64,000 nt of DNA from Lineus longissimus. Taxonomy: Eukaryota; Nemertea; Pilidiophora; Heteronemertea; Lineidae. The notes under the pieces were generated by a model. That model ran no database searches. It was not told the origin of the DNA and worked only from the letters and a program-made list of their open reading frames with translations. The stretch covers positions 8,930,001-8,994,000 of the forward strand of contig NC_088317.1 in assembly GCF_910592395.1 (NCBI RefSeq), read 5' to 3'. Of the stretch, positions 10,701-17,210 are shown piece by piece. The translations under genes and the position numbers were made by a program. The first letter of the stretch is position 1. Every line of letters begins with the position of its first letter.

Positions 10701-11482
10701 GGGTTGAAATTGAATTTGTATCGGACGGGGAGAGAGCCAGGAATGTAATGGCCAATCCCAGGTTTTCATCGATATGCGTATTTGACGAACATAATGCTGC
10801 TATTAGCATGAGGAAAACATCAATGAAATTCAACAAACCAATCTACATAGGAGCTTCAGTACTTGAATTGTCTAAATTATTGATGTATGAATTCTATTAT
10901 GAAGTTCTTCAACCGTACTTTGGTGAGAAAAATATTGAACTGCTGTATCTAGATACAGATTCCTTTGTACTTAACATTAATACTGATGACTTAACTAAAG
11001 ACTTAAAGGAGTTGAAACACTATTTTGACTTCAGTAATTATCCAAAAGATCATACACTCTATGATACCAGTAAGAAGAAGGTACCAGGCTACTTTAAGGA
11101 TGAGCTAGGAGGAGTAGAGATGACTGAATTCATTGCCCTGAGAAGTAAGATGTACGCTTACAGGACCAAGACTATGTCTGGAGAGCAAGGCTCAACAAAA
11201 GATTACGATTCTAAGAAATTGAAGGGTATTGCCAAGAATGTAGTAAGGAGAAATATCTCATTTGATGACTATGTTGATTGTCTTGAAAAGAGTAGGTCAT
11301 TTTACCACAAGATGAGACACTTAAGATCAGATAAACACCAAATCTATTTGGAAGAAGTTGACAAAAAAAGCCTCAGTCCTTTTGATGACGAGAGGTTCAT
11401 ACTTGAAGATGGAATAATAGTGATAATAATAGTAATAGTAATAGTGATAGTGATACACCACATTAGGATTAGGACTATTTAG
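7778..11482 (+). CDS. POLB: DNA polymerase B (Polinton type)
   Basis: About 1234 aa from the first ATG (7778). It is a family B, protein-primed-type polymerase that replicates the element. It has an N-terminal C2H2-like finger (residues about 8-31), then a V-I-N-V-E-S-N-D-N-K-C-F-L-W block typical of Polinton PolB. Exo I (VIYADFEA, near 405) follows, then an endonuclease-VII-like Cys/His finger (DHDHYCGRYRGAAHNSC, about 500-540). Exo II is FHNLSNYDSH (about 547) and Exo III is YLKTDVILLAD (about 694). The polymerase motifs are A (YVDANNLYG, about 783), B (KLMNNAFYGKT, about 960) and C (YLDTDS, about 1058). The frame is open throughout. Two double-hairpin repeats lie in it (8487-8513, 10205-10231). 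The C-terminal Ile/Val run is encoded by a GAT/AAT/AGT microsatellite and is probably a slipped frame. Confidence 0.95.
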   Translation: MTDKNQKILCTTCDKYISYNNMAIHRRTKGHLSKLNPDYVPIAQPRAPSLIPKTMDKKLAFEENELDGIKKVSGIEIVKQFGKPVVTISLKIDREAKQVYEYRDKLEEVLFQLNDYHHKISISVFAQFDRQGESVTHPIQSPMESIISRNQAIYAITNHLNYIKTQIEERYFQGSGLTLNKIESCNMTICSYKRCKGGHYTKLPFKTKAVINVESNDNKCFLWSLLAAKYLKENPETDFVLRAELASTLNITTDMLQNTDIKIKSFPVCIQKDIPKIESDNNLKINVFKLENKWAKSTCEAKLEPLCLSKNYDDDDVIDLLYFKDHFMYIRDINLFFRTLAHRVYLCRRCMNYFYRKSTLDKHKKKCGEHDYCKITLPPPNSKWSQIKFEKHSFKNRVPFVIYADFEAISTTVNDNTTQTDTTVTTKKLFKQNASAVGVYVHSDYTHLYSSQYVSHRGADVVDVFCNWLIRMEEQFSNLLNCNFPLTMTDEDWHKYQLETHCYYCNQPLGYDKVKDHDHYCGRYRGAAHNSCNLNEKKAMFVPVFFHNLSNYDSHLFIKELMTKLPKYKKLKILAKTSEEYISFQFGCFRFLDSYRFLQSSLDNITKSMLDDDFKITRQLFPNTTDFKLLRKKGSVPYSFYTSHESYNVTYLEKSMFFDELKNEMAPDSAYDEAKVIWDHFKIRNHGEFIDLYLKTDVILLADLFEKFRDVNLNYFQIDPCHCYSAPGLTWQAGLKYTGINLELLTDTNILLTFEKAIRGGISGVMGTRHVKADEHHKLLYVDANNLYGWSMMEPQPYGSFEMIDIDPLELCSQDKVRLNMNVISKEQIMAIPSDSEVGYFLEVDLEYPGNIKFKSRNFPFCPESLFIEDDELSPYQRELLGDDKRSNVEKLILTQKDKTNYIVHYRMLQFYLKHGMVLKRVHSVISFKQSKWLAPYIDFNTKRRMDSKTDFEKDYFKLMNNAFYGKTCENVRNRVEIEFVSDGERARNVMANPRFSSICVFDEHNAAISMRKTSMKFNKPIYIGASVLELSKLLMYEFYYEVLQPYFGEKNIELLYLDTDSFVLNINTDDLTKDLKELKHYFDFSNYPKDHTLYDTSKKKVPGYFKDELGGVEMTEFIALRSKMYAYRTKTMSGEQGSTKDYDSKKLKGIAKNVVRRNISFDDYVDCLEKSRSFYHKMRHLRSDKHQIYLEEVDKKSLSPFDDERFILEDGIIVIIIVIVIVIVIHHIRIRTI
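8487..8513 (+). repeat. Double-hairpin repeat, copy 10
   Basis: GGAC-TTT-GTCC then GAGC-AGA-GCTC, read as DFVLRAEL inside PolB, N-terminal to the exonuclease domain. Confidence 0.85.
10205..10231 (-). repeat. Double-hairpin repeat, copy 11
   Basis: GAGC-TAT-GCTC then GGAC-AAA-GTCC, read as ELCSQDKVR in PolB between polymerase motif A and the next conserved strand. Confidence 0.85.
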
Positions 11483-11571
11483 TCGAACTTTGTTCTCTGG
11501 ACTTTGTCCTTGTCCGACTTCGTCTTGAGAGCATAGCTCGAGTCGAACTTTGTTCTCTGGACGTAGTCCGG
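11483..11571. repeat. Double-hairpin repeats, copies 12-14 (cluster after PolB)
   Basis: Three copies in mixed orientation fill the space after the PolB stop. 11483-11509 is GAAC-TTT-GTTC plus GGAC-TTT-GTCC. 11514-11542 has a weakened first stem plus GAGC-ATA-GCTC. 11543-11571 is GAAC-TTT-GTTC plus GGAC-GTA-GTCC. The GAAC/GTTC stem is a paired change from GAGC/GCTC. Confidence 0.85.
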
Positions 11572-11583
11572 GTCCTGTTTGAT

Positions 11584-12248
11584 TTACTGAACTTTTAGTT
11601 TTTCTAGCATCTCTGTCTGTGCTAGTTTTTTTCCTTCTTCTAAAAAAGTCTTCTTTAAAGACTCTACATCAACAGCTGAACTTGCCTCCCTTTGTTTTTT
11701 CCTAATGGCATTTTTCATCGAAATGTATTTCTCCTTCTCCTTGAGAATCAAAGTAAACTCATCTGTAGATATGTGAGAATCGGTTAATGCTTTACTGACC
11801 AAAATTAATCATTGATTGTGTTCAGTTTTGAAATTGCCAACATTCTGATATTCTCATGCTTTTCAATTTTCCTTAGAATATTCTTTTTCTCCCAGCCTAA
11901 GGCTGATGAAATAATGGCACTACCTATTGTTACGCCACCCAAAGCTAAGCCTATCGGTGCCGTGATGACACCAGCTAGAGCGGAAACACCAACAGATCCG
12001 GCTGCTACGCTAGTTAAATTAAGGAAGTGGCTAATGCCAGTAATTACGCTAAATGCTTTTTTGTACTTTGAAAATATCTTTCTTCTAAATTCAATCTCGC
12101 TTTCTAAGAAACTCTTAACATCACATATTTGTTGTAGTCTGAAAGCCTGAGGGTTACTTTCTGTATGCTTTTCAGACCTTTCATAGTTTAATTGACTTTC
12201 AGAGTTTGAATTACTTAAATCTGGATAAACCTTGTTGTCTCCATTCAT
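11584..12248 (-). pseudogene. Conserved coiled-coil/membrane protein, one frameshift
   Basis: Starts at ATG 12248 (TTAAATG) and encodes a helical basic region. A Gly/Ala/Ile-rich double hydrophobic segment follows (GSVGVSALAGVITAPIGLAL). The frame ends at about 11805, and homology to the intact 142-aa protein of P2 (34223-34651) continues in another frame to 11584, with S-A/T-S/D-E-F-x-L-I-L-x-E. So there is one frameshift near 11803. Both copies look like membrane-inserted proteins with cytoplasmic helices. Function is unknown. Confidence 0.7.
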
Positions 12249-12252
12249 TTAA

Positions 12253-12504
12253 TTAGTGGGAATAACCAGAATCAGTTGTTCTGTCATTTCTAGTGTTTAG
12301 TGTTGATCTTACAGACACTACAGGTTTTTGAAGTACATTAAATTTTAACGGTTTTTCTGACCCAGCAGGCCCAGCAGGTTTTAAAGGTTTTTCGGGACCA
12401 GGCTCCAACTTTGACTCTACTTCTACCTCTAATTCTCTATGAAATCGTTCTAATCTTTCTTTCCAATTACGTGGTCGTTTTGTGTAACCCCAAGTTCTAT
12501 TCAT
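12253..12504 (-). CDS. Small basic, Pro-rich hypothetical protein
   Basis: 83 aa, sitting 4 bp before the next gene start and 19 bp after the stop of 12524-12712. The N terminus is basic and aromatic (TWGYTKRPRNWKERLERF) and the middle is Pro/Gly/Lys-rich. No homologue is recognised in P2. Tight spacing in a same-strand run supports it being a real gene. A virion core or DNA-binding role would fit the composition but is a guess. Confidence 0.45.
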   Translation of the reverse strand: MNRTWGYTKRPRNWKERLERFHRELEVEVESKLEPGPEKPLKPAGPAGSEKPLKFNVLQKPVVSVRSTLNTRNDRTTDSGYSH

Positions 12505-12523
12505 TTGATTAAGTAAAATAAAA

Positions 12524-12712
12524 TCAATTCACTGCAAAGAGTAAATTTCTTTCAAGTCTATTATTCAACTTAATCATCTCGTTTATGATTTCTGTCTGAC
12601 TACATATGTTAATGTTCTGGTTCATTCTAATGTTATTATTTAAATTCGATAATCTATCAAGCAGAATCATATTTTCATCACGAAGATAATCCCCGAAATG
12701 CTGTGATATCAC
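12524..12712 (-). CDS. Small Asn/Leu-rich coiled-coil hypothetical protein
   Basis: 62 aa, overlapping the end of the HNH gene by 35 bp in a different frame. The sequence is heptad-like (LDRLSNLNNNIRMNQNI, NEMIKLNNRLE) and could form a short coiled coil. No relative is recognised. It could also be chance coding in Asn-rich, AT-rich DNA. Confidence 0.35.
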   Translation of the reverse strand: MISQHFGDYLRDENMILLDRLSNLNNNIRMNQNINICSQTEIINEMIKLNNRLERNLLFAVN

Positions 12713-13652
12713 TATTTTTCCAATCTGGTATTACATCCTGGTCTCGAAAGACAAACCAGTTTTCACTTCTCATTTTTACCATGAAATCCATTGACCTATC
12801 CAATTGATCCTTAAATAGTGTGTAGTCTACTGTAGCACTCTTCTGTCTGTTTTCTGTCTTTTCCATTGGTCTCATGTTAAACCAAGCAAAGCACAGTTCA
12901 GGTTTATCTTTGAATTCCTTGATTGGTAAGACATGATCCAACTCTTCTTCTACTATTCGAACTCTGTTCTCGGGACTTTGTCCTATTGGAGATAGACTCC
13001 TCTGGTACTCTAACCACTGTGAGAAGAAACTGTCTGTACATCCTAGATTGAATGATGAATTACCAGTACACTCTCCCTTAGAAATGCGGTTTAGACCAAC
13101 TCTAATTTTGTGTCTGTCTCTATTACCATTTTGGTCAAGGTAATCCTTTTTGTAATATGAATTAAAACATGATCTGCAGTTACCTCTATTTCCGTTTTTA
13201 CCAAATTCACCATCACTTAGTAATTTAATTTCATAACATTTATTACATCCCTTGATTTTACTTGAACCACATTCTTTACAGTAATCAAGTAGTTTATTAC
13301 GCCTGTTCTTTTCAAAATTAATTTCAGGTTTCTTTTCACAGCACTTAACACAATAAATTGTAGGTTGATTTTCCATGTTTTGATTCATCATATTATTCTG
13401 ATTTTCCATGTTTTGATTTAACATATTATTCTGATTTTCCATGTTTTGATTTAACATAATCTGATTTAAGATAAACTGATTTATCATATTTTGATTTAAC
13501 ATAATCTGATTTATCATATTTTGATTTAACATATTATTTTGATGCAAATAATACAAAAACTTCTGAATATTTTGATTCATCATATTATCATGATTCATCA
13601 TATTATTCTGATTCATCATACCATTTTGATTATCAAATATTGCTCCATCCAT
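12678..13652 (-). CDS. HNH-type endonuclease with Asn/Met repeat N terminus
   Basis: 324 aa. Residues 1-90 are N/M/Q repeats (NQNMENQNNMMNQNM). Three CxxC zinc ribbons follow, then L-G-C-T-D-S-F-F-S-Q-W-L-E-Y-Q, the DHVLPI histidine-containing motif and W-F-N-M-R-P...E-N-R-Q-K. That order (L-G-C, W, D-H, N-x-R-P, N-x-x-K) is characteristic of a viral HNH-like nuclease family. A double-hairpin copy (12957-12984) is inserted between the W-L-E-Y-Q segment and D-H-V. The equivalent protein in P0 lacks it. A nuclease role in replication or recombination is inferred. Confidence 0.75.
   Translation of the reverse strand: MDGAIFDNQNGMMNQNNMMNHDNMMNQNIQKFLYYLHQNNMLNQNMINQIMLNQNMINQFILNQIMLNQNMENQNNMLNQNMENQNNMMNQNMENQPTIYCVKCCEKKPEINFEKNRRNKLLDYCKECGSSKIKGCNKCYEIKLLSDGEFGKNGNRGNCRSCFNSYYKKDYLDQNGNRDRHKIRVGLNRISKGECTGNSSFNLGCTDSFFSQWLEYQRSLSPIGQSPENRVRIVEEELDHVLPIKEFKDKPELCFAWFNMRPMEKTENRQKSATVDYTLFKDQLDRSMDFMVKMRSENWFVFRDQDVIPDWKNSDITAFRGLSS
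12957..12984 (-). repeat. Double-hairpin repeat, copy 15
   Basis: GAAC-TCT-GTTC then GGAC-TTT-GTCC, in frame just before the D-H motif of the HNH gene. The homologous P0 protein lacks this insertion. Confidence 0.85.
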
Positions 13653-14437
13653 TTCTTTCTTTATTTAGTAGGACATTTTTTTTTTAAATTACGTTTTTCG
13701 AACTTGTTCTTGTGACTTAAGTCACTTTAGAGACTTTATTTCATTTCAATGATTTGATATCAGAAACTGGTAACCATTCATTGAACTTATCACTGTAACC
13801 CTTCCATTTCACTAATCCGTATTTCTTGCCTTTACTGGTCTTGTACCTTAGGATTTTCTCGATCTTGTACTCTAGCTGGTCAGGATTAGGAACATAGCTC
13901 AATTCCTCTTCATAGAAATATCCTTGAATTTCTTCTTTGTGGTAATCCTCAAGCTTGTAGACGATAGGGTGAGTAAAGATGATCTGTTTGATTTGGAACA
14001 CCTCCTCAGTGTAGTTGGGCATGTAACCTTTACCGAAAATGGACTTGTATTTTTGAAATTCTTACACTGTCACCTACTTTGTACTTTGGATCACCAAATG
14101 TCTCTTTGAGGTGAAGACCGTAACGATTGTACCACACTGTTCCTTCGTTTTCCATCTTTCTGGCGTCTACAGGTTTCATACCTATTGATGAGTGAAATGT
14201 GTTATTGTAGCCGCTGACCAGGTCATCCAGAACGTCAATCCACTTGTCAGTCTCCTTAGCGGTGAAATAACGCCACATTTTTTCTTTAAGGGTTCTATTA
14301 AATCTCTCTACTACTGCTGCCTTCTTATCAGATTTTGTGGAGAACCATTCTATGTCATTTTCTGTAAAGAGTTCCTTGAAGTGTTTGTTGTAACATTCTT
14401 TACCGTCATCAAACTGGATTTTCGTTGGTTTTGCTTC

Positions 14438-14467
14438 CTCTAGAGCTTTGCTCCTTGGACGAAGTCC
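14438..14467 (-). repeat. Double-hairpin repeat, copy 16
   Basis: GAGC-TTT-GCTC then GGAC-GAA-GTCC, in frame (GLRPRSKAL) between the first and second catalytic Asp of the P1 integrase. Confidence 0.85.
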
Positions 14468-14755
14468 TGAAAATATCACTTTAAATGCATCTCTGATTTC
14501 TTCTCCCCTCTTACTCTTAACTGCTAGAGCCCAAGAAAAACGACTAAATAGATCTATGACTGTTAAAATGAATCTGTTGCCTTTATTTTGTTTCTCGAAT
14601 TTCTGCATGTCAACCAGATCTGCTTGCCATTGTTGATCGATGTACGATACCATTGTCTTCCTGATGGTGAATTTCTTAATGGCCGGTTTGTGTAGTTGGT
14701 GAGTTGGTAGTGTTTCTAGAAATTCTTTCACTTCTTTTTGTTTAATAAGTTTTCC

Positions 14756-14782
14756 TGAGCTCTGCTCTCGTGACGAAGTCAT
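14756..14782 (-). repeat. Double-hairpin repeat, copy 17
   Basis: GAGC-TCT-GCTC then TGAC-GAA-GTCA. The second stem is a paired change from GGAC/GTCC. The integrase reading frame changes across this copy. Confidence 0.85.
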
Positions 14783-14889
14783 ATCTTCCTGACCTGTTTC
14801 CAGATTTTACTCAAAGAACTGTAAGCCACGGGACTCTCGGGATTGTAGTACAAATCCCTTAGATACTGCTGTGTGTCATCCTTTACATT

Positions 14890-14899
14890 CATTTAAATG
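14890..14899. promoter_or_regulatory. Shared palindromic start, CATTTAAATG
   Basis: A perfect 10-bp palindrome contains the ATG of the integrase (minus, 14892) and the ATG of the ATPase (plus, 14897). Any promoter for one gene must lie within the coding sequence of the other. TTAAATG also opens several other P1 genes. Confidence 0.6.
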
Positions 14900-15517
14900 A
14901 GTGAAGTATTTATTTACGAGCCACACAATATGTTAATTTCTGGTGTTACCAATTGTGGTAAGACATATTTTGCCCTTGACCTCTTAGAAAAGGAGTATCG
15001 GCACAAGTTCCAGAACATAGTCATTTTCTGTCCAACATATTTCAACAATAAGACATATGAAAGGAAATGGATTTACCAAGACAAGAACGTCTACATAGTT
15101 AATCCCGAAGCTGTGGCCAGTAATTTGGACCTTGTGCTTCAGTTTGCTACTCTGACCTTTGCTGGTTCTAACACATTATTCCTCATTGATGACTGTGCTA
15201 ATTTGAGAGACACAAAAAAGAAGGTGTCCGAGTTATGTAATCTTGCCTTTTCCGGCAGGCACTACAATCTCACTGTTTGGTTACTAGTTCAGAAGTACAA
15301 TTCAGTTGTCAAGGACTACAGAGAGAACATAAGAATTTTAGTATTATTTTTTAACAAGGATGAATCAGCCATGAAAGATGCCTTAGAAGAAAACAGTGGT
15401 ATTCCTAAGGAGAAAAGACAGTACTACATAGAAGAACTTAAGATGAAAAAAGGATCAAAACTGATCATTAGACTACAACATCCATTTGGATTTACTCTTT
15501 CCCATCAAAAATCTTAG
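14897..15517 (+). CDS. ATP: A32/FtsK-HerA type DNA-packaging ATPase
   Basis: 206 aa, intact. Walker A is GVTNCGKT (residues 16-23). Walker B is TLFLIDDCA (about 94-102), followed by the L-A-F-S-G-R-H-Y segment and a Q-K-Y-N sensor-like motif. Length and motifs fit the packaging ATPases of Polintons, virophages and other jelly-roll viruses, which pump DNA into the capsid. It is the only gene of this strand in the right half of P1 and is divergent from the integrase. Confidence 0.9.
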   Translation: MSEVFIYEPHNMLISGVTNCGKTYFALDLLEKEYRHKFQNIVIFCPTYFNNKTYERKWIYQDKNVYIVNPEAVASNLDLVLQFATLTFAGSNTLFLIDDCANLRDTKKKVSELCNLAFSGRHYNLTVWLLVQKYNSVVKDYRENIRILVLFFNKDESAMKDALEENSGIPKEKRQYYIEELKMKKGSKLIIRLQHPFGFTLSHQKS

Positions 15518-15527
15518 TCCCGCTTCT

Positions 15528-15603
15528 GATCATCAGGACTGTGTCCGATCATCAGGACTGTGTCTGATCATCAGGACTGTGTCCGATCATCAGGACTGTG
15601 TCC
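15528..15603. repeat. Four tandem 19-bp GGAC-TGT-GTCC repeats
   Basis: Four copies of a 19-bp unit starting GATCATCAGGAC, each with a GGAC-TGT-GTC(C/T) hairpin plus the TGATCA palindrome. The array lies between the convergent 3' ends of the ATPase and the 152-aa gene and overlaps the last codons of the latter. It looks like a single-hairpin derivative of the double-hairpin family. Confidence 0.75.
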
Positions 15604-16048
15604 GATCAGTGGTCTTAGTCTTTCTAACCCTAGTAAAATAATAAATTATTAACCCTAAACCACTAAGTCCTAGGATAATCCATAGGTACTCGTATTTCTT
15701 CATTTCATCACTAGGTTGGTAGTAATCACTTAATTGTGGTCGCTGAGGTAGTACAATAGTTCTTTCTGGATGTAAATGATTGTAAACAGTAAGTGCTGAA
15801 TCAGTATTGTTAAAATCAATAGAAGCGTCTCTTTCTCTCTTTAATTCAAGATTAACAAAGTCAATAGTACTCTTTCTATGCTCCTCCCATTCTGTGGAGG
15901 CCTTCTGTAATTGCTCCTGAGCCAAATCATGTCTTTTCACTTCATCTTCATAACCGTTTTTGTCTAGTGACTTGAAAAGGTAACCGGATCCAGTGAATGC
16001 TAATCCATTGATTATTGCAGATCCAAATAACATACCAATGCCAGCCAT
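15590..16048 (-). CDS. Conserved Polinton protein, two membrane segments
   Basis: 152 aa, start in TTAAATG. It opens with MAG and a Gly/Ala-rich hydrophobic segment, then D-E-V-K-R-H-D-L-A-x-E-x-L-Q-K and a helical region. A C-terminal transmembrane helix (YLWIILGLSGLGLIIYYF) follows. The same family is in P2 (37292-37681) and, truncated, in P0 (21506-21637), so it is a core gene of this Polinton group. The conserved K-R-H-D-L-A motif suggests a specific role. Function is unknown. Confidence 0.75.
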   Translation of the reverse strand: MAGIGMLFGSAIINGLAFTGSGYLFKSLDKNGYEDEVKRHDLAQEQLQKASTEWEEHRKSTIDFVNLELKRERDASIDFNNTDSALTVYNHLHPERTIVLPQRPQLSDYYQPSDEMKKYEYLWIILGLSGLGLIIYYFTRVRKTKTTDRTQS

Positions 16049-16070
16049 TTAATTTCAACGAATTTTAATT

Positions 16071-16838
16071 TCAATGATGTGTCGCTGAGAGCATAGCTCG
16101 AGTTAATACCAATTGGTACTGTACATTATGACCATTAAGATCGATGATGTCACCTTTTTCATCAGTTAAGCGAATATTCAGCTTATTGAATCTTGGTTTA
16201 CAGGGAATTGCTATTGGTTTCTCAAATGTGTATGCTATTAAATCCCCAAAATTAGCTTCCTTTATTGGTCTTGTGGTTAGCACATCAGATGCTTCACCAT
16301 TACTTAATACACTAGTAGATTCGATTATGTCACAGTGAAAAACAAAATGGTTAATTGGTCTAAAATTGATGGGTTTCTCGCTTACAACATCATCCTTACT
16401 TTTATTGTCTAAAGGGTAAGGCCATTCTGATTTCATGCCAAATAATTCATTACTTTTACCAAGAAAATAGATCTGATAATGCACCTCATTTTTTCTCTTT
16501 AGGAAGTGTAAGATGGCCTTACCTGTTGGTTCTTCAAGGTCAAATCTTACAGCACCTCGACTCATACTATTTTCTTTCAGCTTATCCGCAAATACTTTTG
16601 AAAAGCTCTGTAGGTCATAGAGACCATCTGGTAGCGTAATCTCTGCCACATCAAACCCCTTAACTTTGATTCGGTTATTCTCCCTGGCTGCACTTATGTT
16701 GTAGAATGTACAAGGTATTACTGCAAAAGTTAAAGTGATGCTACATGCATCCTGAATTTCAGTCTTGAGATTGACTGTTAAATCACTTGAACTCTGATCT
16801 GGATATTCACTTGAATCTATGTTCATTACAGTAACCAT
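16071..16838 (-). CDS. Minor capsid (penton-like) protein
   Basis: 255 aa. Features are a beta-rich fold, an N-terminal strand-rich segment, L-P-D-G-L-Y-D (as I-P-D-G-F-Y in the P2 protein) and a C-terminal I-R-L-T-D-E-K-G-D-I-I-D-L-N-G strand pair. These match the Polinton minor capsid protein, predicted to form the vertices. It lies next to the major capsid gene, with only the 78-aa gene between. Its C terminus (TRAMLSATHH) is supplied by a partial double-hairpin repeat. Confidence 0.75.
   Translation of the reverse strand: MVTVMNIDSSEYPDQSSSDLTVNLKTEIQDACSITLTFAVIPCTFYNISAARENNRIKVKGFDVAEITLPDGLYDLQSFSKVFADKLKENSMSRGAVRFDLEEPTGKAILHFLKRKNEVHYQIYFLGKSNELFGMKSEWPYPLDNKSKDDVVSEKPINFRPINHFVFHCDIIESTSVLSNGEASDVLTTRPIKEANFGDLIAYTFEKPIAIPCKPRFNKLNIRLTDEKGDIIDLNGHNVQYQLVLTRAMLSATHH
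16079..16101 (+). repeat. Partial double-hairpin repeat, copy 18
   Basis: Only the GAGC-ATA-GCTC-GAG half is well preserved. It encodes the last residues of the minor capsid protein. Confidence 0.7.
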
Positions 16839-16895
16839 TTACTTAAGCAAATTTTCGTTTTCAAATTTACCTTTTATCAAATAAGTAAATTATTC

Positions 16896-17132
16896 TTACT
16901 TCACAATATTTCTGGGTAGGATTCCTTGATCGTAAAGGTACTCTAATGTTCCATTGCTAATAGCTACAGTTCCGCCCAGTTTAAGAATTTCCTCTAGGTT
17001 GGCCTGACTTGGGGGACCAATATTGATTCTCAAGAACCTTTTCAGTAACATAGAGTAACCAATTGTTGTTGATGCCAACAGTAAACTTTGATACAATGTA
17101 TTTATGATATCTTTCTTTCCTGGTGTATCCAT
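16896..17132 (-). CDS. Conserved 78-aa membrane protein
   Basis: 78 aa, start in TTAAATG. The P2 counterpart (37765-38001) is also 78 aa and aligns end to end: N-T-L/I-Y-x-S/x near the N terminus, G-Y-S/G-M, then N-I-G-P/D-P-S and L-P-R/K-N-I at the C terminus. Two hydrophobic stretches suggest a small membrane or capsid-cement protein. In both elements it is in the same strand block as capsid genes. Function is unknown. Confidence 0.75.
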   Translation of the reverse strand: MDTPGKKDIINTLYQSLLLASTTIGYSMLLKRFLRINIGPPSQANLEEILKLGGTVAISNGTLEYLYDQGILPRNIVK

Positions 17133-17210
17133 TTAATCACTTAGAAAATCACTAGTAAAACTCATTTATCTAGTATTCAGTATTTAATTTAGTGTTGTAC
17201 GAACTTTGTT

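Larger units (their letters stand above)
13741..14892 (-). pseudogene. INT: Polinton integrase with chromodomain, two frame breaks
   Basis: A retroviral-type DDE integrase that inserts the element. The true N terminus starts at ATG 14892 (QQYLRDLYYNP, as in P0), and its frame is lost at the double-hairpin repeat at 14756-14782. The main frame (14030-14782) has the catalytic residues in WQADLVDM, IQFDDGKEC and AVVERFNRTLK. It is shifted again near 14040-14048. The last frame (13741-14022) carries a C-terminal chromodomain (YKIEKILRY, VKWKGYSDKFNEW), which in other elements guides insertion to modified chromatin. It is divergent from the ATPase gene, with 4 bp between the two start codons. Confidence 0.85.

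Noticed and set aside
11417-11482. A C-terminal membrane anchor on P1 PolB
   Set aside because: The Ile/Val run is encoded by a trinucleotide microsatellite. The neighbouring frame reads Asn/Ser/Asp, and P2 PolB has no such tail.
11584-11802. An independent 72-aa gene
   Set aside because: It begins at TTG and matches the C-terminal part of the P2 homologue of its neighbour, so it is the shifted end of the gene at 11805-12248.
15528-15603. A CRISPR array
   Set aside because: Units are 19 bp with no spacers, in a eukaryotic context. They are a simple tandem palindrome.
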